This document shows, piece after piece, positions 1 to 9,600 of a stretch of DNA of 64,000 nucleotides. The stretch comes from Phenylobacterium sp. LH3H17. GTDB taxonomy: Bacteria; Pseudomonadota; Alphaproteobacteria; Caulobacterales; Caulobacteraceae. The stretch's first letter is position 1. Each line of letters opens with the position of its first letter. A model generated the notes under the pieces. It saw only the letters and a program-made list of their open reading frames with translations, searched no databases and was not told the DNA's origin. The stretch lies in NCBI RefSeq assembly GCF_024298925.1, contig NZ_CP101283.1, positions 2,981,001-3,045,000 of the forward strand, written 5' to 3'. The translations under genes were made by a program, and so were the position numbers.

Positions 1-271
1 CGGTCTTGCCGTTGGTGGTGCTGTTGTAGCCCTCATCCAGGGCGGTGATGTTTTCGAGCTCGGCCAGAGCCTTGAACCCCCGCCAGGCCGGCGTCTCGTA
101 GCCGAGGCGGGTCCGCAGGGTGAGCGCTTGCGCGTCCTTGGCGAACCCGTCCTGCGAGACCGCCTCATAGCGCAGGCGCGCGTCGAGGATGATGTCGCCG
201 GGCGGGGCGTCGGCCGCCGCCGCCAGGGACGGAAAGGCCAGGGCCGCGAGGAGCAGTGAAGTAATGCGCAC
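1..271 (-). CDS. Outer-membrane porin-like protein (3' end outside window)
   Basis: Only the first 90 codons are in the window; the gene runs off the left edge. It starts with GTG, preceded by AGAGGAG at a spacing of six bases, two bases after the stop of the PPIase gene, so it is probably the last cistron of the nitrate reductase operon. Residues 1-20 form a signal peptide ending in LAAAADA. The mature part (DIILDARLRYEAVSQDG, then LRTRLGYETPAWRGFKAL) has the alternating pattern of the first strands of an alginate-export/porin-type beta-barrel. A role in passing nitrate or another anion across the outer membrane is inference from position only. The rest of the gene is needed to be sure of the family. 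Confidence 0.6.
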   Translation of the reverse strand, partial: MRITSLLLAALAFPSLAAAADAPPGDIILDARLRYEAVSQDGFAKDAQALTLRTRLGYETPAWRGFKALAELENITALDEGYNSTTNGKT

Positions 272-273
272 CT

Positions 274-1392
274 CTATCTCCTCTTGATGATCGTGTAGGT
301 GTGGGCCTGGGTCTTGGGCGTCAGCCTGGTCTTCAGGATCGACGCCATTGCCGCGACCGCCGGGTCGGTGGCGCCTTGCGAAGCCGAGATCAGCCGGGTC
401 CAGCTTTCGTCGTCGGCGTGGTCCACGAAGTGGCGCGCGGCTCGGCGCACAAAGGTGGCGACGTCGAGGTTGTCCGCCTTGGCGGCGTCGCGCACGCGGC
501 CGGCCAGCGCGGGGTCGCAAGCCTCGAGCCAGGTTTCCAGGCGCGAGGCCGAGGCGCCGTCGGCCAACATCTCGCCAAGGGACAGCGATCCCTCGGCGAA
601 GCGGCCGTCCCGGGTCAGGCTGAAGGCGACGCCCTGCGCACGCGCGCGATCGGCGAGCTCGGACACATAGCGGGTGGCCGCCGCGGCCCAGGCCCGGCTT
701 TCAAGGTGCAGGCGGATCTTCTCCTCGACATACTCGAAGGGCAGCACCCTCCCCTCGATGCGCCGCTCCAGCTTGAGCACATGCCAGCCGAAGCGGGAGC
801 GCACCGGGTTCGCCAGGATCTCACCCGGCTTGAGACCAGCGAGCGCCCGCTCGACCTCGCCCACCACGTCTCCCGGGCTCAGCTGGCCCAGCGAGCCGCC
901 GACCTCCCCGGAGGGGCAGGCCGACACGGACTTCGCGAGCTCGGCGAACTGGGCGGGCCGCGCGATCAGCTGGTCGAGGGTGGCCTGGGCGATCTGGCGC
1001 GCGTGGTCCCAGCCTTCGGCGTCGTCGGTCTGGGGTTCGATCAGGATGTGGGCCGCTTCGGTCAGGACCGGCGTCGAGAACCGCGCGCGTTGCGCGTCAT
1101 AGACGCGGCGGCACTCGGCGTCCCCCGGCGGATCGACATCGACCTCGGCGTCGAGGGTCGCGCGGATCAGCGCCTCCTCGACGGTCTCCTCGCGACCGTC
1201 TTCGTCGGTCAACGGCTGGGCGACGAGGCCGAGCTCATCAGCGCGGTGCAGCAGGAGCGCCCTGACAGCCAGCGCCTTGCCGGCGGCCGTGCGCGCTTCG
1301 AGCGGGTTCGAACTCGGATGGTGCTGAGCTTCCTCGGCGATGAGGAACTCGGGGATCTCGACCCCTTCGACGACGACGGTGGCGATGGTCAT
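274..1392 (-). CDS. Parvulin-type peptidyl-prolyl isomerase of the nar operon
   Basis: A 372-residue protein with a central PpiC/parvulin domain at about residues 108-210. Visible landmarks are AAHIL (113-117), FAELAKSVSACPS (149-161), GGSLGQ (165-170) and FGWHVLKL (201-208). The N-terminal 100 residues resemble the helical part of NifM/SurA-type proteins, and a helical C-terminal 160-residue part has no motif I recognise. No signal peptide is seen, so it is probably cytoplasmic. It starts five bases after narI in the same operon, so it may help folding or maturation of NarGHI, as NifM does for nitrogenase Fe protein. That job is inference; the isomerase fold is clear. Confidence 0.85.
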   Translation of the reverse strand: MTIATVVVEGVEIPEFLIAEEAQHHPSSNPLEARTAAGKALAVRALLLHRADELGLVAQPLTDEDGREETVEEALIRATLDAEVDVDPPGDAECRRVYDAQRARFSTPVLTEAAHILIEPQTDDAEGWDHARQIAQATLDQLIARPAQFAELAKSVSACPSGEVGGSLGQLSPGDVVGEVERALAGLKPGEILANPVRSRFGWHVLKLERRIEGRVLPFEYVEEKIRLHLESRAWAAAATRYVSELADRARAQGVAFSLTRDGRFAEGSLSLGEMLADGASASRLETWLEACDPALAGRVRDAAKADNLDVATFVRRAARHFVDHADDESWTRLISASQGATDPAVAAMASILKTRLTPKTQAHTYTIIKRR

Positions 1393-1396
1393 GCGG

Positions 1397-2194
1397 CTAC
1401 TCGGCGGCCTTGATGGAGCTGGGCCTGACGGCCTGGACGGTTTCGCGCGGCAGGGGCGCGACGACGGGGGCGGGATAGGTCGGAGCGGCGGCCTCGCGCC
1501 GCAGCGGCAGGGCCCGCCGCGTGCGCACCAGCTGCCAGCCGCGCCGGTTCAGGTACCAGACCGGCGCCGAGAGCATGTGGACGAGGCGGGTGAACGGGAA
1601 GACCAGCAGGATGGTCATGCCCACGACCAGGTGCGCCTTGAAGATCGGGTGCACGTCGGCCACCAGGTCCGCGATCCCGGGTTGGAAGGTGAAGACCCCC
1701 TGCGCCCAGGTCATGAATTTCAGCATCTCACCGCCGTCGAGGTGGCCCATGGAGACGGGAATGGTCGCCAGGCCCAGGATGAGCTGGGTCATCAGCAGGA
1801 CGAGGATGGCGGTGTCGCCGAAGCTTGAGGTGGCCCGGATCCGCGGATCGAACAGCCGGCGGTGAAGAAGCATCAAGCCGCCGACCAGGCACAGGACACC
1901 GGCGACGCCGCCGGCGACGATGGCCAGCACCTGCTTGGCGCCGTGGGGAACGCCGAGCGCGTCGAACACCCAGATCGGAGTCAGCAGCCCCACGAAGTGG
2001 CCGGCGAAGATGGCCAGGACGCCCACATGGAAGAGCACCGAGCCCATCACCAGCTGCTTGCGGCGAAGGAGCTGGGAGGAACCCGAGCGCCAGGTGTACT
2101 GCTCGCGGTCGAACCGGATGACCGATCCCAGGACCAGCACGACCAGGGCGATGTAGGGATAGATCCCGAACAGGATTTGGTTGAGGAGTTGCAT
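1397..2194 (-). CDS. narI: Respiratory nitrate reductase gamma subunit (cytochrome b)
   Basis: NarI anchors the nitrate reductase complex in the membrane, oxidises quinol and passes electrons through two b haems to NarH. The 265-residue protein has five hydrophobic segments. Its four histidines, H56, H66, H188 and H206, sit almost exactly where the haem ligands of E. coli NarI lie (56, 66, 187, 205). The C-terminus after residue 220 is a basic, proline-rich cytoplasmic tail. It follows narJ by eight bases and is followed by the PPIase gene five bases on, all in one operon. Confidence 0.96.
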   Translation of the reverse strand: MQLLNQILFGIYPYIALVVLVLGSVIRFDREQYTWRSGSSQLLRRKQLVMGSVLFHVGVLAIFAGHFVGLLTPIWVFDALGVPHGAKQVLAIVAGGVAGVLCLVGGLMLLHRRLFDPRIRATSSFGDTAILVLLMTQLILGLATIPVSMGHLDGGEMLKFMTWAQGVFTFQPGIADLVADVHPIFKAHLVVGMTILLVFPFTRLVHMLSAPVWYLNRRGWQLVRTRRALPLRREAAAPTYPAPVVAPLPRETVQAVRPSSIKAAE

Positions 2195-2202
2195 GGCGGA
2201 CC

Positions 2203-2910
2203 TCAGGCTCTGGCGGCGGCGCGGCGCGGCTGACGGCCCGGCTCGGCCATCATGGCGTCGACCAGGGCGCTGGCCTTGGGGCAGCCGACATCGGACGGAC
2301 CGAAGGTGACCGCGGTCTCCGCCCAGGCCTTGTCGATGGCGTCCAGGTCGTTGGGGTCCTCGTCGGGCTCGCTCAACAGGGCGGCCAGGGCTCCGGGATC
2401 GGCGGCCTGCGAGGCCAGCTTCGCCAGCGCCCCGAAGATCGCGCGGTAGGCGCTCCCCCGGGTCTTCAGCCGCTCGCCCATGGCGTCGAGCACATGCGTT
2501 GCCTCGCCCAGCAGGGACGCGGCGTGCGCCTCGGGCAGGGTCGAGAGGAATTCCAGGAACACCGGCAGGAAGTCCGGCAGTTCGTTGGCCGACAGGTGCA
2601 GGTCGTGAGCGCGATAGAGCTCGGCCAGGGCGACCATGGCCTCGCCGCGGTCGCGGCTTTCGCCGTGCACGTGTTCATAGAGGTTGAGCGAGAGGGACCG
2701 GGTGCGGTCGAAGAGCTCGGTATAGGCCTCCTGCAGGTCGTAGATGTCGCCGCTGGTGATCTCGGCGACCAGCCGGCGCAGGGCCTGGCGAATGGTCCGC
2801 GGGACCAGCGCCTCGGCCTCGATCAGCGCCAGGGCTTCCGGGGCGAGCCGCTGCAGCTCGGGGGTGGGATAGGTCAGAAGACGCGCGAGGGCCTGGTAGG
2901 TGCGGGCCAT
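2203..2910 (-). CDS. narJ: Nitrate reductase molybdenum-cofactor assembly chaperone
   Basis: NarJ is a cytoplasmic chaperone that binds the NarG N-terminus and allows molybdenum cofactor and FS0 cluster insertion before the complex docks on NarI. The protein has 235 residues, the usual length, is almost all helical, and carries typical TorD/NarJ-family stretches such as LARLLTYPTPEL near the start and YEHVHGESRDRGEAM around residues 78-92. It lies between narH (three bases upstream) and narI, the standard place. The alanine/arginine-rich tail is poorly conserved in the family. Confidence 0.95.
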   Translation of the reverse strand: MARTYQALARLLTYPTPELQRLAPEALALIEAEALVPRTIRQALRRLVAEITSGDIYDLQEAYTELFDRTRSLSLNLYEHVHGESRDRGEAMVALAELYRAHDLHLSANELPDFLPVFLEFLSTLPEAHAASLLGEATHVLDAMGERLKTRGSAYRAIFGALAKLASQAADPGALAALLSEPDEDPNDLDAIDKAWAETAVTFGPSDVGCPKASALVDAMMAEPGRQPRRAAARA

Positions 2911-2913
2911 GGG

Positions 2914-4437
2914 TCAAGCCTCCATCGGGGTTTTGGCGCGGCTGCGCTTGTTGGGGCCGAACAGCCCGAGTTCCGTGCGCCCGCCGGAGCAGCCGTTGCC
3001 GAACGAGAAGCCGCAGGAGCCGCGCATGTCGTAGGCGTCCTCGGCCACCTCGCGGTGGGCGGACGGAATGACGAACCGGTCCTCGTAGTTGGCGATCGCC
3101 AGGTAGCGGTACATCTCGTCGATCTGGGCGGCGGTGAGCTCGACGCTACCCGCCAGCTTGTGGTCGACGAGCCCCTCGACGGTCTTGGCGCGCATGTACC
3201 CGCGCATGGCCAGCATGCGTCTCAGCGCCAACTCGATGGGCGCCTCGCGGCCGGCGGTCAGCAGGTTCGCGAGATACTTGACCGGGATGCGCAGCGAATG
3301 GACGTCGGGCATTTCGCCGTCCATCTCGATGGCGCCGGCCGCCGCCGCGTTCTGGATCGGCGAGAGCGGCGGCACGTACCAGACCATGGGCAGGGTCCGG
3401 TATTCGGGGTGCAGCGGGAAGGCGATCTTCCAGTCGATGGCCATCTTGTAGACGGGGCTCTTGCGGGCCGCCTCGAGCCAGGCTTCCGGAACGCCGTCAG
3501 CCCGCGCCTGGGCGATCACCGCCGGGTCCGAGGGGTCGAGGAAGACGTCGAGTTGGGCCTGGTAGAGGTCCTGGTCGTCAGGCGTGCTGGCGGCGGCCTC
3601 GATGCGGTCGGCGTCGTAGAGCAGCACGCCGAGATAGCGGATCCGCCCGACGCAGGTTTCCGAGCACACGGTCGGCTGGCCGACCTCGATCCGCGGGAAG
3701 CAGAAGGTGCACTTCTCGGACTTTCCGGATTCCCAGTTGTAGTAGATCTTCTTGTAGGGGCACGCCGAGACGCACATGCGCCAGCCGCGGCACTTGTCCT
3801 GGTCGATCAGGACGATGCCGTCCTCCTCCCGCTTGTAGATCGCGCCCGAAGGGCACGCCGCCACGCAGGTGGGGTTGAGGCAGTGCTCGCACAGCCTCGG
3901 CAGGTACATCATGAAGGTGTTCTCGAACTGGCCGTAGATCTCCTTCTCGACGCCCTCGAAATTGTAGTCCTCCGAGCGCTTGGCGAACTCGCCGCCCAGG
4001 ATCTCTTCCCAGTTCGGGCCGCGCTCGATCTTCTCCATCCGCTGGCCGGTGATCTTCGAGCGAGGCCGCGCGGTCGGGAACGCCTTCATCTCCGGCGCGG
4101 TCTGCAGGTGGCCGTAATCGAAGTCGAAGGGCTCGTAGTAGTCGTCGATCTCCGGCAGGTCGGGGTTGGCGAAGATCTTGGCCAGGATCCGCCACTTGGC
4201 GCCCATCTTGGGCTCGATCTTGCCGTTGGCCTTGCGGGTCCAGCCACCGTTCCAGCGCCTCTGGTTCTCCCAGTCGCGCGGGAAGCCGACGCCGGGCTTG
4301 GTTTCGACGTTGTTGAACCAGGCGTATTCAACGCCTTCGCGGTTGGTCCACACGTTCTTGCAGGTCACCGAGCAGGTGTGACAGCCGATGCACTTGTCGA
4401 GGTTCAGCACCATGCCGATCTGGGCGCGGACCTTCAT
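2914..4437 (-). CDS. narH: Respiratory nitrate reductase beta subunit (Fe-S)
   Basis: NarH carries electrons from the NarI haems to NarG through one [3Fe-4S] and three [4Fe-4S] clusters. All four cysteine groups are visible: C16/C19/C22/C26, C183/C186/C191/C195, C216/C222/C226 with tryptophan in place of the fourth ligand (CRGWRMC), and C243/C246/C258/C262. The tryptophan substitution is the NarH signature that makes the [3Fe-4S] cluster. At 507 residues it has the family length. Its ATG shares the ATGA overlap with the narG stop, so the two are translationally coupled. Confidence 0.98.
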   Translation of the reverse strand: MKVRAQIGMVLNLDKCIGCHTCSVTCKNVWTNREGVEYAWFNNVETKPGVGFPRDWENQRRWNGGWTRKANGKIEPKMGAKWRILAKIFANPDLPEIDDYYEPFDFDYGHLQTAPEMKAFPTARPRSKITGQRMEKIERGPNWEEILGGEFAKRSEDYNFEGVEKEIYGQFENTFMMYLPRLCEHCLNPTCVAACPSGAIYKREEDGIVLIDQDKCRGWRMCVSACPYKKIYYNWESGKSEKCTFCFPRIEVGQPTVCSETCVGRIRYLGVLLYDADRIEAAASTPDDQDLYQAQLDVFLDPSDPAVIAQARADGVPEAWLEAARKSPVYKMAIDWKIAFPLHPEYRTLPMVWYVPPLSPIQNAAAAGAIEMDGEMPDVHSLRIPVKYLANLLTAGREAPIELALRRMLAMRGYMRAKTVEGLVDHKLAGSVELTAAQIDEMYRYLAIANYEDRFVIPSAHREVAEDAYDMRGSCGFSFGNGCSGGRTELGLFGPNKRSRAKTPMEA

Positions 4438-7400
4438 TGGGCGAAATCCTTGGCGTTGAGGGGTTCTTCGAGCCAGTCGATCTTGGTCATCTTGCGAAGC
4501 ACGACGAACTCGTCGCGGTTGGCGCCGACCGTTCCGTAGTAGTTGAAGCCGTAGGCGAGCTGGGCGTAGCCGCCGATCATGTGGGTCGGCTTCAGCACCG
4601 TGCGGGTCACCGAGTTGTGGATGCCGCCGCGCTTGCCGGTGATCTGCGATCCCGGCGTGTTCACGATCTTTTCCTGCGCGTGGTACATGAAGGTCGTGCC
4701 TTCCCGGATGCGCTGGGAGACCACGACGCGCGCCGTCAGCGCCCCGTTGGCGTTGAAGGCCTCGACCCAGTCATTGTCGACGAGGCCCGCCTTCTTCGCG
4801 TCCACCTCGGAGACCCAGATGACCGGACCCCCGCGGTTCAGGGTCAACATCATCAGGTTGTCCGAGTAGGTGGAGTGGATGCCCCACTTCTGGTGCGGGG
4901 TGATGAAGTTGAGGACGATCTCCTTCTCGCCGTTGGGCTTCTGTCCCTGGACGTAGGTGGTCTTCAGGTCGATCGGCGGGCGGTAGACGCAGAGCGCCTC
5001 GCCGAACGCCCGCATCCACTCATGGTCCTGGTAGAGTTGCTGGCGCCCGGTCAGGGTGCGCCAGGGGATCAGCTCGTGGACGTTGGTCCAGCCGGCCGTG
5101 TAGCAGACCTTCTCGCTCTCGATGCCCGACCAGGTCGGCGAGGTGATGATCTTGCGCGGCTGGGCCAGCAGGTCGCGGAAGCGGATCTTCTCGTCTTCCT
5201 TGGGCAGGGCCAGGTGGACGTGTTCCCGACCGGTCTGCTTCTCGAGGGCTTCCCAGGCCTTGACCGCCACCTCGCCGTTGGTCTCCGGCGCCAGCATGAG
5301 GATGGTCTCGCAGGCGTCGATATCGGTGTCGATGCGGGCCAGGCCCTTCGTCTGGCCTTCCTCCAGCACGGCGCCGTTCAGGGCGGTGAGCAGATCGACC
5401 TCGTGGTCGGTCTTCCAGCCGATGCCCTTGCCGCCGTTGCCGGCGGCCTTGAGCAGCGGACCGAGCGCGGTGAACCGCTTGAAGGTGTTGGGATAGTCGC
5501 GTTCGACCACGGTGATCTGCGGCATGGTCTTGCCGGGGATCGCCTCGCACTCGCCCTTTGACCAGTCGCGGACGTCGAACGGCTGGGCCAGTTCGGCGGC
5601 GCTGTCGTGCTGGATCGGAGTGAGGACGACATCCTTCTCGACCCCCAGCACCTCCGGCGCGACGTCCGAAAAGCTCTTGGCGATGGCCTTGAAGATCTCC
5701 CAGTCCGACTTCGACTCCCAGGCCGGGTCCACGGCCGCTGACAGCGGGTGGATGAAGGGGTGCATGTCGGAGGTGTTGAGGTCGTTCTTCTCGTACCAGG
5801 TGGCGGTCGGCAGCACGATGTCGGAGTAGACCGCCGTGGTGGACATCCGGAAGTCGAGCGTGACCAGCAGGTCGAGCTTTCCCTCCGGCGCCTCGTCATG
5901 CCAGGCGACGTCGTTGGGCTTGCGCCGGCCGTCCTCGCCCAGGTCCTTGCCCTGGACGCCGTGGCTGGCGCCCAGCAGGTGCTTGAGGAAGTACTCGTGG
6001 CCCTTGCCCGAGGACCCCAGCAGGTTGGAGCGCCAGATGAACATGTTGCGGGGCCAGTTGGCCGGATCGTCCGGGTCCATGCAGGACATCTGGAGCTCGC
6101 CGCTCTTGAGCTGGGCGACCGTGTAGGCCTTGGGGTCCTGACCCGCGGCGGCGGCGGCCTTGGCCACTTCCAGCGGATTGGTCTTCAGGGCCGGGGCGGA
6201 GGGCAGCCAGCCCAGGCGCTCGGCCTTGGCGTTGAAGTCGATCATCGCCCCGTCCCAGACGCCTTGCGGGGCGGTGGGCGAGAGGATCTCGCTCATCTCG
6301 ACGGTCTCGTAGCGCCACTGGTCGGAGTGGGCGTAGAAGAACGAGGTGGAGTTCTGCTGCCGCGGGGGCCTGATCCAGTCGGTGGCGAAGGCGAGCGGCG
6401 CCCAGCCCGTCTGCGGCCGAAGCTTCTCCTGGCCGACATAGTGCGCCCAGCCGCCGCCGGTCTGGCCGACGCACCCGCACATCACCAGCATGTTGATGAC
6501 GGCGCGGTAGTTCATGTCCATGTGGAACCAGTGGTTCATCGCCGCGCCGATGATCACCATCGACTTGCCGTCGGTCTTCTCGGCGTTGCCGGCGAAGCCG
6601 CGGGCGACGGCGATGATCTGATCCTTCGGCACCGAGGTGATGGCTTCCGCCCACGCGGGCGAATACGGCTCGACCTCGTCGTAGCTGGCCGGCATGTGGG
6701 CGCCGCCGAAGCCCTGGTCGACGCCGTAGTTGGCGAGGAACAGGTCGTAGACGCAGGCCACCAGGGTCTCGCCCTCGGGCAGCATCATACGCTTGACCGG
6801 CACGTTGCGGATCAGCACGTCCGGGTGGTCGGTCATGGCGAAGCCGTTGGTGGCGGCGCCGCCGAAATAGGGGAAGCGCACGGCGGCGACCTCGTCGTGG
6901 ACGCCTTTCAGGCCCAGGCGCAGGGAGGTCTCACGGCCGGAACCATCCTTCTCCTCGAGGTTCCACTTGCCGTCCTCGCCCCAGCGGAAGCCGATGGAGC
7001 CGTTCGGCGCGATGACCTCGCCGGTGGCCTCGTCGATGGCGACGGTCTTCCAGTCGGGATTGTTGGTTTCGCCCAGGGCCTGATCGAACTCGGCGGCCCG
7101 CAGCAGGCGCTCGGGCACATAGGCGCCCTCCTGGGGGACCAGCCGGACCAGCATCGGCAGGTCGGAGTACTTCCGGAGGTATTCCCGGAAGTACGGCACC
7201 TGCCGATCGACGTGAAACTCCTTGAGGATCACATGGCCGAACGCCATGCCGAGCGCCGCGTCGGTGCCCTGCTTCACGGCCAGCCACAGGTCCGAGAACT
7301 TCGAGGCTTCGGAATAGTCGGGGCAGATGACCACCGACTTCGCGCCGCGGTAGCGGGCCTCGGTATAGAAGTGGGCGTCGGGCGTCCGCGTCTGCGGGAC

Positions 7401-8165
7401 ATTGGAGCCCCAGAGCATGATGAAGCCGGAGTTGAACCAGTCCGCGCTCTCGGCCACGTCGGTCTGCTCGCCCCAGGTCTGGGGCGAGGCCGGCGGCAGG
7501 TCGCAGTACCAGTCGTAGAACGAGCCGCACACGCCGCCGATCAGCTGCAGGTAGCGCGCGCCGGCCGCGTAGGAGACCATCGACATGGCCGGGATCGGCG
7601 AGAAGCCGAAGACCCGGTCGGGCCCCCAGGCCTTGATGGTGTGCGCGTTGGCCGCCGCGATGATCTCGGTGACCTCGTCCCAGGTGGCCCGGATGAAGCC
7701 GCCGGCCCCGCGCATGGTCACGTAGGAACTGCGCTGGGCCGAGTCGGCCTGGATGGAGGCCCAGGCGGCCACCGGGCTGCGCGTCGCGCGCGCCGCGCGC
7801 CACAGCTTCAGCAGGCGCGAGCGGATCAGCGGATACTTCACCCGGTTCGCGGAATAGAGGTACCAGCTGTAGCTGGCGCCCCGCGCACAGCCGCGCGGCT
7901 CGTGATTGGGCAGGTCCGGCCGGGTCCGGGGATAGTCGGTCTGCTGGGTCTCCCAGGTGACGATCCCGCCCTTGACGTAGATCTTCCACGAGCACGAGCC
8001 CGTGCAGTTCACGCCGTGGGTGGAGCGCACGACCTTGTCGTGCTGCCAGCGGTCCCGATAGGCCTGCTCCCAGGTGCGGTCGTCGTCGTTGAGTACGCCG
8101 TGGCCGTTGGAGAACAGCTCGGTCTTGCGCGTGAAGAACGCCAGGCGGTCGAGGGTGTGGCTCAT
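4434..8165 (-). CDS. narG: Respiratory nitrate reductase alpha subunit (molybdoenzyme)
   Basis: NarG reduces nitrate to nitrite at a bis-MGD molybdenum centre on the cytoplasmic side. The 1243-residue protein has the FS0 cluster ligands H50, C54, C58 and C93 and the molybdenum ligand aspartate D222 in YCDLPPASP, the same number as in E. coli NarG. The N-terminus (MSHTLDRLAFFTRK) has no twin-arginine signal, as expected for cytoplasmic membrane-bound Nar rather than archaeal-type periplasmic enzymes. It overlaps narK2 upstream and narH downstream by four bases each. No frameshift or missing block was noticed. Confidence 0.98.
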   Translation of the reverse strand: MSHTLDRLAFFTRKTELFSNGHGVLNDDDRTWEQAYRDRWQHDKVVRSTHGVNCTGSCSWKIYVKGGIVTWETQQTDYPRTRPDLPNHEPRGCARGASYSWYLYSANRVKYPLIRSRLLKLWRAARATRSPVAAWASIQADSAQRSSYVTMRGAGGFIRATWDEVTEIIAAANAHTIKAWGPDRVFGFSPIPAMSMVSYAAGARYLQLIGGVCGSFYDWYCDLPPASPQTWGEQTDVAESADWFNSGFIMLWGSNVPQTRTPDAHFYTEARYRGAKSVVICPDYSEASKFSDLWLAVKQGTDAALGMAFGHVILKEFHVDRQVPYFREYLRKYSDLPMLVRLVPQEGAYVPERLLRAAEFDQALGETNNPDWKTVAIDEATGEVIAPNGSIGFRWGEDGKWNLEEKDGSGRETSLRLGLKGVHDEVAAVRFPYFGGAATNGFAMTDHPDVLIRNVPVKRMMLPEGETLVACVYDLFLANYGVDQGFGGAHMPASYDEVEPYSPAWAEAITSVPKDQIIAVARGFAGNAEKTDGKSMVIIGAAMNHWFHMDMNYRAVINMLVMCGCVGQTGGGWAHYVGQEKLRPQTGWAPLAFATDWIRPPRQQNSTSFFYAHSDQWRYETVEMSEILSPTAPQGVWDGAMIDFNAKAERLGWLPSAPALKTNPLEVAKAAAAAGQDPKAYTVAQLKSGELQMSCMDPDDPANWPRNMFIWRSNLLGSSGKGHEYFLKHLLGASHGVQGKDLGEDGRRKPNDVAWHDEAPEGKLDLLVTLDFRMSTTAVYSDIVLPTATWYEKNDLNTSDMHPFIHPLSAAVDPAWESKSDWEIFKAIAKSFSDVAPEVLGVEKDVVLTPIQHDSAAELAQPFDVRDWSKGECEAIPGKTMPQITVVERDYPNTFKRFTALGPLLKAAGNGGKGIGWKTDHEVDLLTALNGAVLEEGQTKGLARIDTDIDACETILMLAPETNGEVAVKAWEALEKQTGREHVHLALPKEDEKIRFRDLLAQPRKIITSPTWSGIESEKVCYTAGWTNVHELIPWRTLTGRQQLYQDHEWMRAFGEALCVYRPPIDLKTTYVQGQKPNGEKEIVLNFITPHQKWGIHSTYSDNLMMLTLNRGGPVIWVSEVDAKKAGLVDNDWVEAFNANGALTARVVVSQRIREGTTFMYHAQEKIVNTPGSQITGKRGGIHNSVTRTVLKPTHMIGGYAQLAYGFNYYGTVGANRDEFVVLRKMTKIDWLEEPLNAKDFAQ

Positions 8166-9577
8166 GCCGCGATTTCCATTTTCGACGATTTCGACGGGGC
8201 GTGCAGCAGGGAGGTCTTGCGGCCGTAGAAGGCCCAGTTCACCGCGACGCAGCTGAGATAGAAGGCGAGGAACACGATGAGGGCCGTGGCGGGACCGCCG
8301 GTGGCCTTCATGGAGTTGCCGAACGCCAGGGGAATGAAGAAGCCCCCGAAGGCGCCGATGGCGGAGCTGAAGCCGACGATGGCCGCCGACTCCATTTCAG
8401 ACGCCTTCAGACGAATTGTTTCATCGGCGCCCGGCAGCAGGCGCGGCATGTCGGCCCGCACGATCGCCGGGATCATCTGGAAGGTCGAAGCGTTGCCGAC
8501 CCCGGTCCAGAAGAACAGCCACATGAAGCTGGCGAAGAAGAGCGGGAAGGACGACGGGCCGCCAAGGCCGCCGACGCTGTGCAGCACGCTAACCACGCCC
8601 ACGGCCAGGGACAGGAACACCCAGTGGGTGACGTTCTCGCCGCCGAACTTGTCGGACACCCACCCTGTCAGCGCCCGGGAGGCCGCGCCGACCAGCGGGC
8701 CGAGGAACACCAGCTGCATGACGGGCGCGCTGGGGAAGAGGGTCTTCATCAACAGCGGGAAGGCCGCGGAGAAGCCGATGAATGACCCGAAGGTGCCCAG
8801 GTAGAGCCAGCAGATGACCCAGTTGTGCTTGCGCTTGAACACCACCGCCTGCTCGGCGAAGGAGGCGCGGGCCGAGGCGATGTCGCTCATGCCGACCCAG
8901 GCGGCGACCGCCGCGGCGATGATGAACGGGACCCAGACGAAGCCGGCGTTCTGCAGCCAGACGTTCGTCTCGACGCCCTTCTCCACGGCCACCTGCGGCG
9001 CGCCCACCACCGGGGCGAAGGCCCCCAGCGCGATCACGATCGGCACCAGGAACTGCATGACGCTGACGCCGAGGTTGCCGAACCCGGCGTTGATGGCCAG
9101 CGCGTTGCCCTTCCCGCTCTTGGGGAAGAAGAACGAGATGTTGGCCATCGACGACGCGAAGTTGCCGCCGCCGAGGCCGCAGCCCAGGGCCAGGGCCACG
9201 AACACCCAGTAGGGCGTCTGCGGGTTCTGCACGGCCAGGCCGATGCCGATCGCGGGGATCAGCAGCGACAACGTCGAGATCGTGGTCCACAACCGCCCGC
9301 CCAGGATCGGGACCAGGAAGCTGTAGAAGATCCGCAGCGTCGCGCCCGAGAGCGCCGGCAGGGCGGTGAGCCAGAAAAGCTGGTCGGTGGTGAAGGTGAA
9401 GCCGACGAGCTTCAGCTTCGCCACGACCATCGACCAGACCATCCACACCGAGAAGGCCAGCAGCAGGTTCGGGACCGAGATCCAGAGGTTGCGGTTGGCG
9501 ATCGCCTTGCCGGTCTGCGACCAGAACGCCGGGTCTTCCGGGCGCCAGTCGGTCAACACTCGACCTGATTTTGCCAT
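8162..9577 (-). CDS. narK2: NarK2-type nitrate/nitrite antiporter (MFS)
   Basis: A 12-helix major facilitator of the nitrate/nitrite porter family; this member begins with the NarK-type sequence TDWRPEDPAFW and is expected to exchange nitrate for nitrite. The nitrate signature motifs are visible as AGFGNLGVS near residue 180 and SSAIGAFGGFFIPL near residue 415. I chose the ATG giving MAKSGRVL (471 residues) because GGGAG lies ten bases upstream and homologues begin near here. An ATG 27 bases further upstream (9604), which overlaps the narK1 stop as ATGA, is an alternative. It overlaps narG by four bases. Confidence 0.92.
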   Translation of the reverse strand: MAKSGRVLTDWRPEDPAFWSQTGKAIANRNLWISVPNLLLAFSVWMVWSMVVAKLKLVGFTFTTDQLFWLTALPALSGATLRIFYSFLVPILGGRLWTTISTLSLLIPAIGIGLAVQNPQTPYWVFVALALGCGLGGGNFASSMANISFFFPKSGKGNALAINAGFGNLGVSVMQFLVPIVIALGAFAPVVGAPQVAVEKGVETNVWLQNAGFVWVPFIIAAAVAAWVGMSDIASARASFAEQAVVFKRKHNWVICWLYLGTFGSFIGFSAAFPLLMKTLFPSAPVMQLVFLGPLVGAASRALTGWVSDKFGGENVTHWVFLSLAVGVVSVLHSVGGLGGPSSFPLFFASFMWLFFWTGVGNASTFQMIPAIVRADMPRLLPGADETIRLKASEMESAAIVGFSSAIGAFGGFFIPLAFGNSMKATGGPATALIVFLAFYLSCVAVNWAFYGRKTSLLHAPSKSSKMEIAA

Positions 9578-9600
9578 GGGGACATGTCTCCCTTGAGGGG

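Noticed and set aside
2494..4539. Long open frame on the plus strand opposite narJ/narH
   Set aside because: High-GC shadow frame. The translation is rich in Arg, Gly and Val with no domain, while the opposite strand encodes clear NarJ and NarH.
5748..8228. 826-codon plus-strand open frame opposite narG
   Set aside because: Antisense shadow of narG. Low-complexity translation with no motif, while NarG is complete.
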